NCBI GenBank assembly: GCA_032716605.1
Contig: CM064545.1
Coordinates: forward strand, 9,605,564 to 9,669,563
Source: Paralithodes platypus
Taxonomy: Eukaryota > Arthropoda > Malacostraca > Decapoda > Lithodidae
Reading direction: 5' to 3'
Length of the DNA stretch: 64,000 bases
This document shows, one piece after another, positions 11,275-21,788 of the stretch. The translations under genes were made by a program, and so were the position numbers. The notes below the pieces were generated by a model. It did not search any database. It saw only the letters and a program-made list of their open reading frames with translations, and was not told where the DNA came from. Every line of letters starts with the position of its first letter. The first letter of the stretch is position 1.

Positions 11275-11705
11275 CCCGGCCAGCCCCAGCGACGCGTCTG
11301 ACGAGTCACCTATGTATGTAACGGCAAGCCCCAGCGACTCGCCTGACGAGTCACCCTTTTAGCTCAGTCGTAAGGCTCAGAGTGGCTCTACCTAGAGGGC
11401 TCAGATTTGTATGGGAACTGTGTAAGTATCCCACGCACCCATGCCGATGGTTGAAAACTCTCAAAGTCCAACCGCGTGAGCGTGCAAAAACCTGTTTTTT
11501 GGGGGAAATTACCTTCAATTTTTTACTCTTGTAAAATCCGTTTTCGGGGGCTCTGTAGGACCATTTTTTGAGCTTTTTGATCGGTTTTTCGTGGTTTTTC
11601 CTTTATTCTTAACCCATTCGCTATTGTTTCTGGAAAAAAAAAAAATTTCAAAACAGGCCGGGTTCTGGTGGAACATTTATTAATAACTAGCCGGGGCTCG
11701 ACGGG
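11275..11705. mobile_element. TTAA miniature element family B (431 bp, piggyBac-type)
   Basis: TTAA occurs immediately outside both ends (11271-11274 and 11706-11709). The left terminus is CCCGGCCAGCCCC and the right terminus GGGGCTCGACGGG; their inverted match is 11 of 13. Inside, a 29-base motif starting AGCCCCAGCGAC and ending GACGAGTCACC is present twice in tandem-like order near 11285 and 11325. There is no reading frame of note. It sits only 95 bp from family A copy 1. Confidence 0.75.
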
Positions 11706-11709
11706 TTAA

Positions 11710-12468
11710 AATCAGTATGTAATAATAATTTCCAGCCCACCGCTGCCATCTACTAACATTATATATTATATACTGTATAATAATTACAGTACTGTACTGG
11801 GTCATCAATTTTAGTCAAAAGTTTTCGAGATGATTCAGGAACAACTGCAGAGACTACACAATACTTAACAGAATGCATTTTGTTAAAACATTAATTAATC
11901 CAGCAATAAGTGTTAGAAGATATTAAAGATAATATTGTTTTTCTATGTACTTTGTACATGTTCATGTTATTTTTGTATAATAAGTGTATGCATATTGTAA
12001 TCACATTTTGATTTTTGGTATGCATGTACAGTATAGTTCACAATCAGCCATTTGTAGGTCTATTTTGTTAGTTTTTCTTACTTTGTATTTACTTGCTTCA
12101 ATGAATATGTATTTATTTAGGACCATATAATTTGACCCTTTCAGTGCGGAGAGTTCTATAGTGGCCAGGCCTTGGGTCAGGCACATTATCACTCTTTCTC
12201 TTTCTTAATTTTATGCTCACGATAACTTGATTATTATGTTTTCTCCACCAACCAACTTTACTCCTAAACTCGATTAATGAAATTAACAAACAAAATAAAT
12301 CAATATTTTATCTAGTTGTGTTTAGAATATAGAATGGGTTATGGCCCGGACATGAAATTAACTTAACATCCCTACCTGGTAAATAGCTATCACAAATACA
12401 TGTAGAAGTGGACTGGTTTTGTTTTATTTTAGCTTCTGAACTACCTCTTGCTAGGACACAAGACCCTC
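11710..12468. other. AT-rich stretch without recognisable features
   Basis: I see no extended reading frame with coding character, no repeat structure and no transposon motif here. A TATATTATATACTGTATAAT-like run near 11760 is low-complexity sequence. Confidence 0.5.
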
Positions 12469-12842
12469 TTATGCCCCTTTCCCACTGATGCGATTTCTTA
12501 CGATTTTCGTCGCCGAGGACGTAGTCTTGTCAATTCGCAACGAATTTGTGCGACGTCAACGATTTTGACCGTTAAAAAACGTTGACAAGTTTACACTCGG
12601 CGCCGATGTTGCCGATGCTAAGACTTAATCGGCGACATTATGCGACGTCATCGGCAAATTGAGCAATGGTGCGCCGATGCCCTCGGCAAGAACTGCCACA
12701 TTTGAATAAAATATTGCGAAATAATGCGAAGGAAGAACGAATCCTTGGCGTATGATCTGCGACGTCTTCGGCGAATTAAGCGATGGTTCGGCGAATACCT
12801 CGGCGAGATTATCCGAAAACTTTTTGCATATATTTTATGGCA

Positions 12843-13083
12843 CAAACATAAGAACATAAGAAAACGGGAGTCTGCAGAAAGCCGATCGGCCCACACAAGG
12901 CAGATCCCTGTCACACCCAACCCCAATTACAAGACCTAATTATAGACCCAACCCACTAATGCCTTGAGGACTGACCTCACCAAAACGGTCAGAGATCGAC
13001 ACAAGACTACGGGGTCTGCAGAGCGCCGATTGGCCCACACCAATCAGATCCCCCCTCATACCCAACCCAACTCGTCGAAAATG
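12843..13083 (-). mobile_element. 5'-truncated CR1-like LINE, 3' end only
   Basis: On the minus strand this begins within the last codons of the CR1 RT and covers the whole 3' UTR. It ends in the octamer repeat TTCTTATGTTCTTATG. It matches the 3' UTR of the CR1 copy at 21.57-21.79 kb, including the block CAGGGATCTGCCTTG followed by TTTCTGCAGACTCCC. CR1-group elements characteristically end in short tandem octamers and are usually truncated at the 5' end. It is nested inside the 2.0-kb TIR element. Confidence 0.8.
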
Positions 13084-13205
13084 TACAAATTTATCTTAAA
13101 ATCGCCAAACTAATGGGCCGAACGTCATAAAATATGAAAACTAATGGGGTTAACCATGAGGAAGGAAGGGGACCAAAAAAACGACCCATTTCCCCTTAAT
13201 TCGGA

Positions 13206-13763
13206 GATTGGCAATGTCCGGCTTCGCCGGAGAAATTTTCTAACAAATAATGTACAAATTTAGCTTGCTCTCAAAACAAAACATATATATGTTGGCTCGC
13301 TACCGCTCACCAGGAAAATATTGAAACCTGGATGGGGGTAAATATCTTAAAACAGTAGGCTGGACGGGGCCGAACGGATACAAGGCAAAGAGAGAGGGAG
13401 AGAAATAGAAAAAAAAAAACACGAGGAGAGAGGGAGAGAAAGAGAAAAAAAACAGCGAGGTGGGCTCAATGTTTGCGTTACGGCTTAAAAATTTAGCCCA
13501 CCTCGCTTTTATTTTGTTTTATCTTTCTCTCCCTCTCTCCTCGTTTTTTGTTTGTTTTCTATTTATCTCCCTCTCTCTTTGCCTTGTATCCGTTCGGCCC
13601 CGTTCAGCCTACTGTTTTAAGACGTTTACCCCCATCCAGGTTTCAATATTTTCCTGGTGAGCGGTAGCGAACCAACATATATATATTTTTGTTTTGAGAG
13701 CAAGCTAAATTTGTACATTTTTCGATAGAAAAATGTCTCCGGCGAAGCCTGATTTCTCCATAT
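13206..13763. repeat. Large foldback (inverted repeat, arms about 260 bp)
   Basis: The left arm (to 13466) and right arm (from 13494) are inverted copies. Landmarks are GCGAGGTGGGCT against AGCCCACCTCGC at the centre, GGATACAAGGCAAAGAGAGA against its complement mid-arm, and GTCCGGCTTCGCCGGAG against CTCCGGCGAAGCC at the outer ends. The loop is only about 27 bases. No reading frame is meaningful here. It looks like a foldback or miniature element nested in the TIR element. Confidence 0.85.
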
Positions 13764-13765
13764 AA

Positions 13766-13990
13766 TGCTAGTTCGCTATCGATTGCCAGGAAGATATCGA
13801 TACTTGGATCGGGATAAACGTCTTAAAACAGTTGGCTGAATGGGGCTGAATGGATACAAACCAGAGAAAGAGAGAAAAGGAGAGAAAGAGAAGAAAAAAA
13901 AACAGGTGAACCCCCCACGAGAGGTGCATAGAAAAAAGGGTTGACAGGTTCACTATAGGCCTAATCATTTTTTTTACCCACCTCGCCGTA
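13766..13990 (+). repeat. Third, diverged copy of the foldback arm
   Basis: The order of landmarks repeats the left arm: a gCCAGGAagATAT block, then CTTAAAACAGTTGGCTGAAT, then a GGATACAAAC block and GA-rich tract. It is more diverged than the two arms of the foldback are from each other, and it is on the plus strand directly after the right arm. Confidence 0.7.
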
Positions 13991-14561
13991 GGTGCTCTTT
14001 GGCCTCGGCAGGTGTGTCTTGAGCATTCCGCGACGTCGCAAGGCCCTTCGCATGCCTCGTGCGGAGCATACCCCTGGCGGGTATACTCTCGGCGAGTACT
14101 CGTGCGCACGTCAACGAATAATCGACGAGGAAATCGCCGATGACTCATGCATCGTCAATGTTCTCAGAACATCTGAGAGCATCGGCGAGCTGCCGTGCAG
14201 CGTTGCAAAGCTTTTTTTGTGCGAAGTGTCTCGCCGATGTCGCCGATGTTCTCCGAGGGCCTCGCAGATCCCTCTGCGATGTTCGACGACGCTTGCGAGG
14301 ACTATGAACCCTCGTGAGTCTTCGTCCAAAATGTTGAACAATCCGAAAATTTGCGAGGGCTCTTGCGAGGCCTTGCGAGTCAAACATTTATCATGCGAGG
14401 GATTAAGATTTTGTTGCGACATGTCACGAATGTGCCAAGTTATTGGTGTCGGAGATGAAAATTGTGAGAAGTCGCATCAGTGGGAAAGTGGCATTACACC
14501 GATGGTTGGAGCAGACTAATATTAGTAAGGGACGGGTGTTTTGAAGCATATGGAGCGGCTT

Positions 14562-14673
14562 GGACCCAAAATCAGAAAATTAACCCCAAATTCGAACCTC
14601 GAAACTGCGAGAATGTGATATCTTCGCAGTTTCGAGGTTCGAACTTGGGGGTTCGTTCTCCGAATTTGGGTCC
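14562..14673. repeat. Hairpin-forming inverted repeat, arms about 50 bp
   Basis: The inner 20 bases of each arm are perfectly complementary (TTCGAACCTCGAAACTGCGA at 14591-14610, partner at 14624-14643). Pairing continues outward with mismatches to GGACCCAAA / TTTGGGTCC. The loop is about 13 bases. It lies between the TIR element and a (TA)n tract and encodes nothing obvious. Confidence 0.8.
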
Positions 14674-14718
14674 CTTACTGCAAAGTTCCATTTTCGTGTC
14701 AAGTCCAGATCTACTGTA

Positions 14719-14720
<2 letters not shown>

Positions 14721-14771
<51 letters not shown>
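14721..14771. repeat. (TA)n microsatellite
   Basis: About 25 alternating TA dinucleotides, followed by a GATA/TATA-rich transition into a GA tract. Confidence 0.95.
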
Positions 14772-14773
<2 letters not shown>

Positions 14774-14806
14774 TAGATACATATGTATATATAGATATAT
14801 ATATAT

Positions 14807-14811
<5 letters not shown>

Positions 14812-14850
<39 letters not shown>
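14812..14850. repeat. (GA)n microsatellite
   Basis: An uninterrupted run of AG dinucleotides, about 19 repeats. Confidence 0.95.
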
Positions 14851-14852
<2 letters not shown>

Positions 14853-14949
14853 GTGACGTCTTATCACGCGTGTGTCCCGGTTTGGGTTAACCACATTAGT
14901 AGACACGCTCTGTGTGTTATTTGTATTTCCTTCAATCTTTAAAATTGTG

Positions 14950-16990
14950 ATAATAATATATAATATTATAATTTGTGTATGAAGAGTGGTATGGTAGCCT
15001 ACACACAGATCCTGCCCGGATATTGTGCCCCACCAGATAACCTGTTTGTCGGCTGTCGGTCCCTCTGCCTGTCTGTCTGTGTGCCCGAAAACTGCTTCTA
15101 AACCAATTGATCTACCTTCACCAAATACCCAGGAATAGCCAGTAGGTCAATGCGACAGTCAGTCAAAAATGAAGGTCAAAGGTCAAAATACACAATATGT
15201 TCAACATATCCTATTTTCAAGTGTACAAATAGTACAAATTTCATTATACTTTTTGTTGTATAAATTATTTCTATGGTGACCAAATTTTCGATAATATGTT
15301 CAATGCTTAAGGTAATTGGTCAAAATATGATTCATAATATTTCATAGATTCTCACGAAATGTGGTATACATAATTCGGAATGTCAAGGCCAATATTAAGG
15401 AAATAAGTAAATAAGTAAAGAAAGAAAATAAAGATACATCTACATAAAAGGTCAAGGTCAATTAAAAGATTACATTCTTACATTTTTGTATTATGTATGC
15501 AAACTTCACAGATTTTGCAGATATAGTTGCACCTTACTGGAAAATGAAAATACTAATTTTTCAGACAAATTTCGTAAAGTCAAACTAAATCGTCTAATAC
15601 CTCCACAAGTAACTGATCAGCTTTGATAAAGTTAGGCACACTTGTTTGATTAAGTAATGCAAACAACAAATATTACATTCATGTCAAGGTCACAGGTCAT
15701 TTGAAAGGTCAAGTTTAGACATTAATTATATAATATACTAAATTTTCTGCAAAATCAGTGTGTTCTTTATCATATTTTACATAAATATGCCCATAGTTAC
15801 TGTCAAAGGTCAAAGTAAAAAAGTTAATATTCTTTAAACTATTCTTAGACCGTAATAATTAAATATCACAACATTTTACAGCCTCATCCAGTTGGTCAAT
15901 GCAATGGTCAGTAAAATAAAATATAAAACCAATAAATGCTTACATAAAACATTATAAAATAAAGGTCATTGTCATGTTCAAGGTAAAAAACTATGGTTAC
16001 TATTCCATATTAGGTTTCTATTCAAATTACACCATTTTCACTACATTAGTTGTCATTTACATTTGTATCATGTTGATCAAGTTTTAGATAGATATTAAAA
16101 AAAGGAAAAGATCAAAGGTCAAAATTGTTTTATAATAGTATTCCTTATACTAACTGATCATTTCTCAATAAGCTCGGAATATACTCGGCATTTCTAAACC
16201 AATGTCATACAAGAAAATAAGAATTCCACTGAAAGTTAACCATCACTGATCAGGTCACATATAAGATTTTTTTTATTATATTTTCTATTCATTTAAATGT
16301 AAATAATTTTGTTGAGATAGTTCCACTGTACATCAAAATGAACTGTTTAAAGTATTATGTACATAACATAAAGGTCTAGATATAGGTCATAGGTCAAGGT
16401 GAACTATGAGTCTAAATGTTCCTAAATTAATTGTTGAGTTGTATTCAATTTAGACATTGTCACGCAATTATGAAATGTAATCCTACATAAAGGTCAAGGT
16501 CACAGGTCAAAGAGCAAAGGATGTTATGTGTAATGTATTAACAACATTATTCAACATTCAGCAAACTCACCGTTATTTTGTTTTCAAGTAATTAACTTAT
16601 TGACCGTATGTCACACACATTTTCAAATACCGTATTCAATGTGAAAACTAAAATCCCAAATGATAATTATTTTCCCCTAAACTCCTGCTAGACAGTATGT
16701 TTCGTTGCCACCGAATTTCCCAGGTAGGTACACATGGTTAGTCAGTGCGACAGTCAGCTAACATTTGCTTTGATTTGACTAAAACGTCATGTTGATGGCT
16801 AAGGGCAAAAAATATGGTCAATATTCCATATGGTTAAATATATAATTAAAATTACAAAATATTAACACTACTATTTGTTAATGACATTGTATTATGTTGA
16901 ATACAGTTTAGTTAAATGTTCCAAAGGTTATGGTAAACGATCACGATAATTCATTACATGTTTCCTATGTTTACCGATAGATTCTCACAC
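14950..16990 (+). repeat. AT-rich repeat modules dense in AGGTCA motifs
   Basis: AGGTCA and close variants recur many times, often as direct repeats spaced by one base (AGGTCAAAGGTCA near 15172) or none to three bases (AAGGTCAAGGTCA near 16493). Three places share a longer module, CAGTAGGTCAATGCGACAGTCAGT near 15140 with relatives near 15890 and 16735. This suggests loosely repeated units of about 750-840 bp. A related stretch lies at 24.85-25.24 kb. I see no reading frame. It is probably an old transposon-derived repeat family. Confidence 0.7.
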
Positions 16991-17009
16991 TACTAAGCTA
17001 AGTGTGATC

Positions 17010-17405
17010 AACTGCCTCCGGGGGTTCTTTACCCCTGCACAGCTCCTTGTGCTGTACAGGGGCTCAGTACGTCCATGTATTGAGTATTGTTCACACATCT
17101 GAGAAGTCTCCTCTCACATATCCCTTTAATACAAAGTATTACAATAATCAGTGTTTCTTAGAGCTCTCTCAATGTATACACCATAGAACACGTAACACCC
17201 ATCTTGCAACACAATTTCACCCCTACTCTGTGCAACTCTCCAAATCAAGAGTGAAATGATATTCCCATTTTTTCTGCGATTCAACAGCTCAGCTTTAGAT
17301 CTCTCTCCCTGAACCCATCTTTCCCTCATCCTATGACTTAAACTGCTTCAAACTCTGTGTGCCAAGGCATTTTGGCTCGAACGTTCCTTGTGGCTGTGGC
17401 AGCAT
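17010..17405 (+). pseudogene. Fragment of a LINE reverse transcriptase C-terminus (Jockey/CR1 group)
   Basis: The plus strand encodes VLYRGSVRPCIEYCSHIW, then, after frame changes, blocks resembling the tail of arthropod LINE proteins (FHPYSVQLSKSRVK and a VPRHF-like end). The RPxxEYC motif and the HPYSV block are characteristic of the region downstream of RT. It lacks everything upstream and is interrupted by shifts. It abuts the RTE-like LINE on the right. Confidence 0.6.
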
Positions 17406-17409
17406 ATGC

Positions 17410-18210
17410 ATCCTGTGAATAATATGACATGGATGTGAAAAACAGATTCTGGAACACACTGAATAAAGTGAACGATATAATGCCAGTGAGTTATAACATT
17501 ATTGTTTTGGGTGACATGAATGGAAGAGCTGGCACTGGTCAGGAGAATGACATCATGGGTGGTTTTGGTGTACCAGGTGAAAATATCAATGGAAAAAGAA
17601 TGAAGGATATAATATGTAATGAAAGAAACTTGTGCATATGTAATTGTTTTTAAGCATAAACTTGTTCATAAGTATACATGGTATAAAAGCGTTAACAGAC
17701 AGGATGATGGAAGTTTGATTAATTATGTGTGGGTAAAAAGAGGAATGATTGATTGGTGATGTAAGTGATACAAAAGCAGAGAGAGGTTTGAGTGGGGGAC
17801 TGTCTGATCACATGATTGTGCTATGCAAGGTCAAGTCGAGAGGAACGTGGAAGAAATATAGAAGAAGCAATTGTATTACTGAAAAAATATAAATTGAAAG
17901 AATGAACAATCAGGATGTAGCAGAAGAATACAGGCAAAGGGTGGAAGAAGAATTGATGGCATCTGACATGGATGGTATTGAGATTGAAAGTGCATGGACG
18001 ATGTATAAGGACTGCCTGGTGAAGACTGCGAAGAATGTATGTAGTGTGTGCAAGATCAGAAATGGAAGAAATATGACAGCATGGTGGGATGAAGAAGTGA
18101 AAGAAGTTGTAGAAAATAAAAAGAGGTAAATGCCTTGTGTGGATGCAGAATACGAACTGTGGAGAAAGTCAAACGAAGTACGAGGAGAGCAACACCAAAG
18201 TTGCTCTTTA
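17410..18210 (+). pseudogene. RTE-like LINE, 5' part: endonuclease end and linker
   Basis: The APE-type endonuclease is recognisable from IIVLGDMNGRAGTG (metal-binding GDxN motif, near 17500) to a degraded SDH-region near 17805. The linker follows at 17902-18129 (AWTMYKDCLVKTAKNVC, WWDEEVKEVVENKKR). A stop and several shifts interrupt it. The element continues at 23.5 kb: the stretch between is LINE-A, inserted into it. In a living LINE the endonuclease nicks the target for target-primed reverse transcription. The clade call is by general resemblance and is tentative. Confidence 0.75.
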
Positions 18211-18227
18211 CCAAAGTATATTTCTTT

Positions 18228-19910
18228 AGGTAGTAGGGGTAGGCAGCCCAGCCCAGGGAAGTACTACCGCCAATGTTTCGGGAGACTCAGGGAATAGCCT
18301 GAATTCCATTTTCTCTCCCAGGCCTTGGTAGCTGGATACATATCTTTCTGCCTCACACATCAGGGGTATCAGGAAAACCCTCTTTATATAACATACACAT
18401 CCAACTTCACGACATTGCCCTACATTGCTATCCTCTATCCATAAAACACTACTCTTCCCACTACATATCATACATGTAACACCATACACCTTACCCAACA
18501 AATATGGCAGTACAATTGTTAAGAGAAAACCTGGTGGTCCCTCGGATATCCAGGGTTGGGTCATTGACACAGGGCCCTCCCGGTCGTCATCATGCGACTG
18601 TGTCAAGAGCATTGCAACGTCCCAAAGCTGCTCGTCGGTGCAGCTTTTTCTTTAGCAATATAAGGGGACTTCACTCTAACATCAATTCTGTACACCAATT
18701 TCTTCAAGCAGAATCCCCTACTCTCCTTTTTTTGACAGAGACTCAAGTAACATCCACATCTGACACGTCTAGATTTAATTTTCCAGGTTATCAACTGCTC
18801 CAAAATTTCAGACCTAAAGGAGGTGTATGTTGCTTCGCAAAATCTGAAATTGCCCTGGAGGAGGTTACTAGTTTCAATTGTCCCTATTTTGATTATTCTA
18901 TTTACAAATTAATTGCTGCTGGTAAATTTAAATACATATGTTGCATCTACCGTTCCCCAAATACTCCTCCAGAGCAAAGTCTTTTTGATTCTCTGTCCTC
19001 ACAACTCAGTGTCCTCAACTTAAATGCTTCTTCTGAAATCACTGTGTTGGGGGATTTTAATGTCCATAATGTTGAATGGCTCACTCATTCAGCCAGGACT
19101 GATGATGCTGGTCTTGAATGGGAGCTATTTGCAGACTCATTTAATCTCACTCAACTAGTCAACCAACCCACCCGTGTACCAGATAATCCTTATCATAATT
19201 CCCACCTACTAGACTTATTTTTAACAACCAATTCAGAAAATTATGATGTTACAGGGAGGTCCCCGCTTGGATCTTCTGGTCACTGTCTGATACAGGCCAC
19301 CTGTCTATCACCTACTACACCTTCCCACTCTGAACCTGTTTTGGTGACTAAATGGCATTACGATAGGGCAGACTGGGAGGGTCTTCAAGGTTTCTTTATT
19401 GATATTCCCTGGACCTCTTTCTTTTCTAATGATGCACACTCCACCTTGAGCCACATACAAGACTTTGTAAAAATTGGAATGGAAACTTTTATTCCTCATC
19501 AAAAGTACAGTAAAAGATCTAATTCACCTAAATGGTTTGACCATAATTGTGCTAGAGTAACTTAACAAAAAGCAATAGCCTACAATGCATACACAAGATC
19601 AAAAACTCATGAAGCCTTTAATTACTTTAGAAACATCAGAAATCATGCCAAAACTTTATTAAACCTAACTAAATCAAACTTTCTCCACAAGCAGGCAAAT
19701 AAACTTCTAACTAATCCAAATGATAACAACATATTTTGGTCTACTCTTAACTCATTTAAATCCAACTTCACTACTGCTTCATCCATTCCACCATTAAAAT
19801 CTCCGACTGGCAATCTTGTAAGTGACCCACGAGGTAAAGCTAACCTTCTTGCGGATATTTTCTCCACCAACTCAACCTTAGATGAAATAAATCAAGATGT
19901 CTCTGTACTT
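18228..19910 (+). mobile_element. LINE-A copy 1, 5' half (5' UTR and APE endonuclease)
   Basis: The start (GGTAGTAGGGGTAGGCAGCC) matches the start of copy 2 at 53.0 kb, so both are full length at the 5' end. A 276-base leader precedes the ORF start at 18504. The endonuclease shows SNIRGL, LTETQ, IYRSPN, GDFNVHNVEW and LLDLFLTT in order. The usual SDH motif reads SGH here, a loss of the catalytic Asp that copy 2 retains. A GAA-to-TAA change stops the frame at 19563-19565. The half ends at the CR1 insertion point. Confidence 0.9.
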
Positions 19911-21788
19911 CGATAGGAGAAATGACAGAAAATGATTTAGAAATGTGCAGTACATTAAATAGTCAATTTCTTTCAGTTTTCACTAATGAAAATTTGGCAC
20001 AGTTTCCAGAAGTCCGTAAGGTATACAGCGATATTATAGATAATAGGTTAAGTACGGTTACTATAAGTAGAAATTATGTGCTTAAGGAAATTGACAGACT
20101 GAAACCTCATAAATCGCCTGGTCCTGATGAGGTATATGCTAGAGTATTAAAATAATGCAGAGATGAGTTAAGTTACCCATTAACATTTCTATTTAACAAG
20201 TCATTAGAAACAGGTATAGTTCCAGAAGCTTGGAAGCTTGCAAATGTAGTTCCGATCTTCAAAAAAGGTGATAAATCAATAGCATCCAATTACCGTCCCA
20301 TTAGTCTCACTTCAATCATAGGAAAGCTACTAGAGTCAATTATTGCTAGGAAAATGAGAAACCACTTAGAAACATTTAACTTAATCAATTCTTCTCAGCA
20401 TGGATTCACTCAGGGACGGTCTTGCCTTACTAATTTGCTTAGTTTTTTCTCAGAGGTATATGAAGCAGTAGATAATGACAAGTCATATGATATTATATAT
20501 TTAGATTTCAGTAAAGCTTTCGACAGAGTCCCTCATGAGAGATTGATGAGAAAGGTTGAGGCACATGGAATAGGTGGGGCGTTGTTAGGATTTATTAGGT
20601 CATGGCTAATTGGTAGGAAGCAGAGAGTCAGCATAAATGGTACCAAGTCAGAATGGGGAGCAGTCAAAAGTGGTGTCCCCCAGGGATCGGTATTAGGTCC
20701 CCTGTTGTTTCTTATATACATAAATGACCTAGATTTAGGTATAACTAGTAGGATAAGTAAATTCGCAGACGATACTAAAATAGGGAGATCAATTGATTCA
20801 GATAGCGATATAGAGTGCCTCCAAAGGGATCTAGATACCTTACATGAATGGTCAGTAAATTGGCAGATGAAGTTTAACATTGACAAATGCAAGGTATTAA
20901 AGATAGGGAAGATGCAAACAAATGTTAAATATAAACTAGCTAATTTAGAATTAGAAAATTCAGACTGCGAGAAAGATCTAGGTGTGTTTGTTAGCAATGA
21001 TTTGAAGCCTAGAAAACAGTGTATAAGCGTTCGTAATAAGGCAAACAGGATTCTCGGGTTCATCTCTAGGAGTGTGAGTAACAGAACTGCTGATGTTATC
21101 TTAAAACTTTACTTGTCATTAGTGAGACCCCATATGGATTATGCTGTCCAATTTTGGTGTCCTTATTACAGAATGGACATAGATTCATTGGAGAGAGTAC
21201 AGCGTAGAATGACAAAAATGATCCATAATATTAGAAATCTTTCGTATGAAGAAAGGTTGAAGAAATTAGGTTTACATTCGTTAGAGAGACGCAGAGTTAG
21301 AGGGGATATGATAGAGGTGTTCAAGTGGGTTAGTGGGATTAACAAAGGGGACATGACAAATGTACTAAAGCTCAGTGAGAGCGAAAGAACTCGTACCAAT
21401 GGTTTCAAATTAGATAAATTTCGTTTCAGAAAAGATATAGGCAAGTATTGGTTTGGTAACAGAGTTGTAGATGGGTGGAATGGACTACCAAGTGCTATAG
21501 TGGGATCTAAAACTGTAGGGAGCTTTAAGATAAAATTGGATAAGCATATGGACGAGAAGGGTTGGGTGTGAAGGGGGATCAGCCGGGTTGGGCCAATCAG
21601 CGCTCTGCAGACCCCCATAATCCTGCGTTAATCTCTAACCGTTTTCGTAAAATAATCCTCAGGGTATTATAGTGTGAAGCCTATAATTGGGCTTTGTAAT
21701 TGAATTGGGGTTGTGTGGGACAGGGATCTGCCTTGCTTAGGCCAATCGGCTTTCTGCAGACTCCCATTTTCTTATGTTCTTATGTTCT
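19911..21788 (+). mobile_element. CR1-like LINE, 5'-truncated, inserted in LINE-A
   Basis: It carries the end of the linker, a nearly complete reverse transcriptase and the CR1 3' UTR. The terminus is the octamer repeat TTCTTATGTTCTTATG. It splits LINE-A, and the target TACTT is present on both sides (19906-19910 and 21789-21793). Compared with LINE-A copy 2, the uninterrupted site reads GTACTTAATTTTAATTCG. The insertion is therefore directly demonstrable within this window. Confidence 0.92.
19922..21571 (+). pseudogene. CR1-like reverse transcriptase (one internal stop)
   Basis: The frame encodes an RNA-directed DNA polymerase: HKSPGPDEV, NYRPISLTSIIGK, HGFTQGRSCLTN, YLDFSKAFDRVPH, GVPQGSVLGPLLF and FADDTK (catalytic Asp pair) in the canonical order. 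The C-terminal portion ends near WNGLPSAIVGSKT and DKHMDEKGWV, typical of CR1. A single TAA at 20153-20155 interrupts it, and the frame is otherwise open for about 550 codons. The endonuclease is missing, as expected for a 5'-truncated copy. This is among the least decayed coding sequences in the window, so the insertion should be fairly young. Confidence 0.92.

Larger units (their letters stand above)
12472..14493. mobile_element. 2.0-kb DNA-transposon-like element with terminal inverted repeats
   Basis: The left end begins TGCCCCTTTCCCACTGATGC and the right end, reversed, begins TGCCACTTTCCCACTGATGC. The inverted match extends about 30 bases with few mismatches. TTA flanks both ends (12469-12471 and 14494-14496), fitting the three-base target duplication of PIF/Harbinger elements. 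About 350 bp at the left and 500 bp at the right are rich in repeated CG motifs such as GCCGATG, GCGACGTC and GCGAGG, which look like subterminal repeats. No transposase frame survives; the middle is occupied by a CR1 tail and a foldback. The superfamily is inferred from TSD length only. Confidence 0.7.

Noticed and set aside
18226..18612. Antisense 128-codon frame over the LINE-A leader, partly shared by copy 2
   Set aside because: Both copies share it only because the LINE is duplicated. It lies opposite the 5' UTR and has no domain.
21713..21788. Start codon for the LINE-A RT
   Set aside because: The Met lies in the CR1 3' UTR; LINE-A sequence resumes only at 21789.
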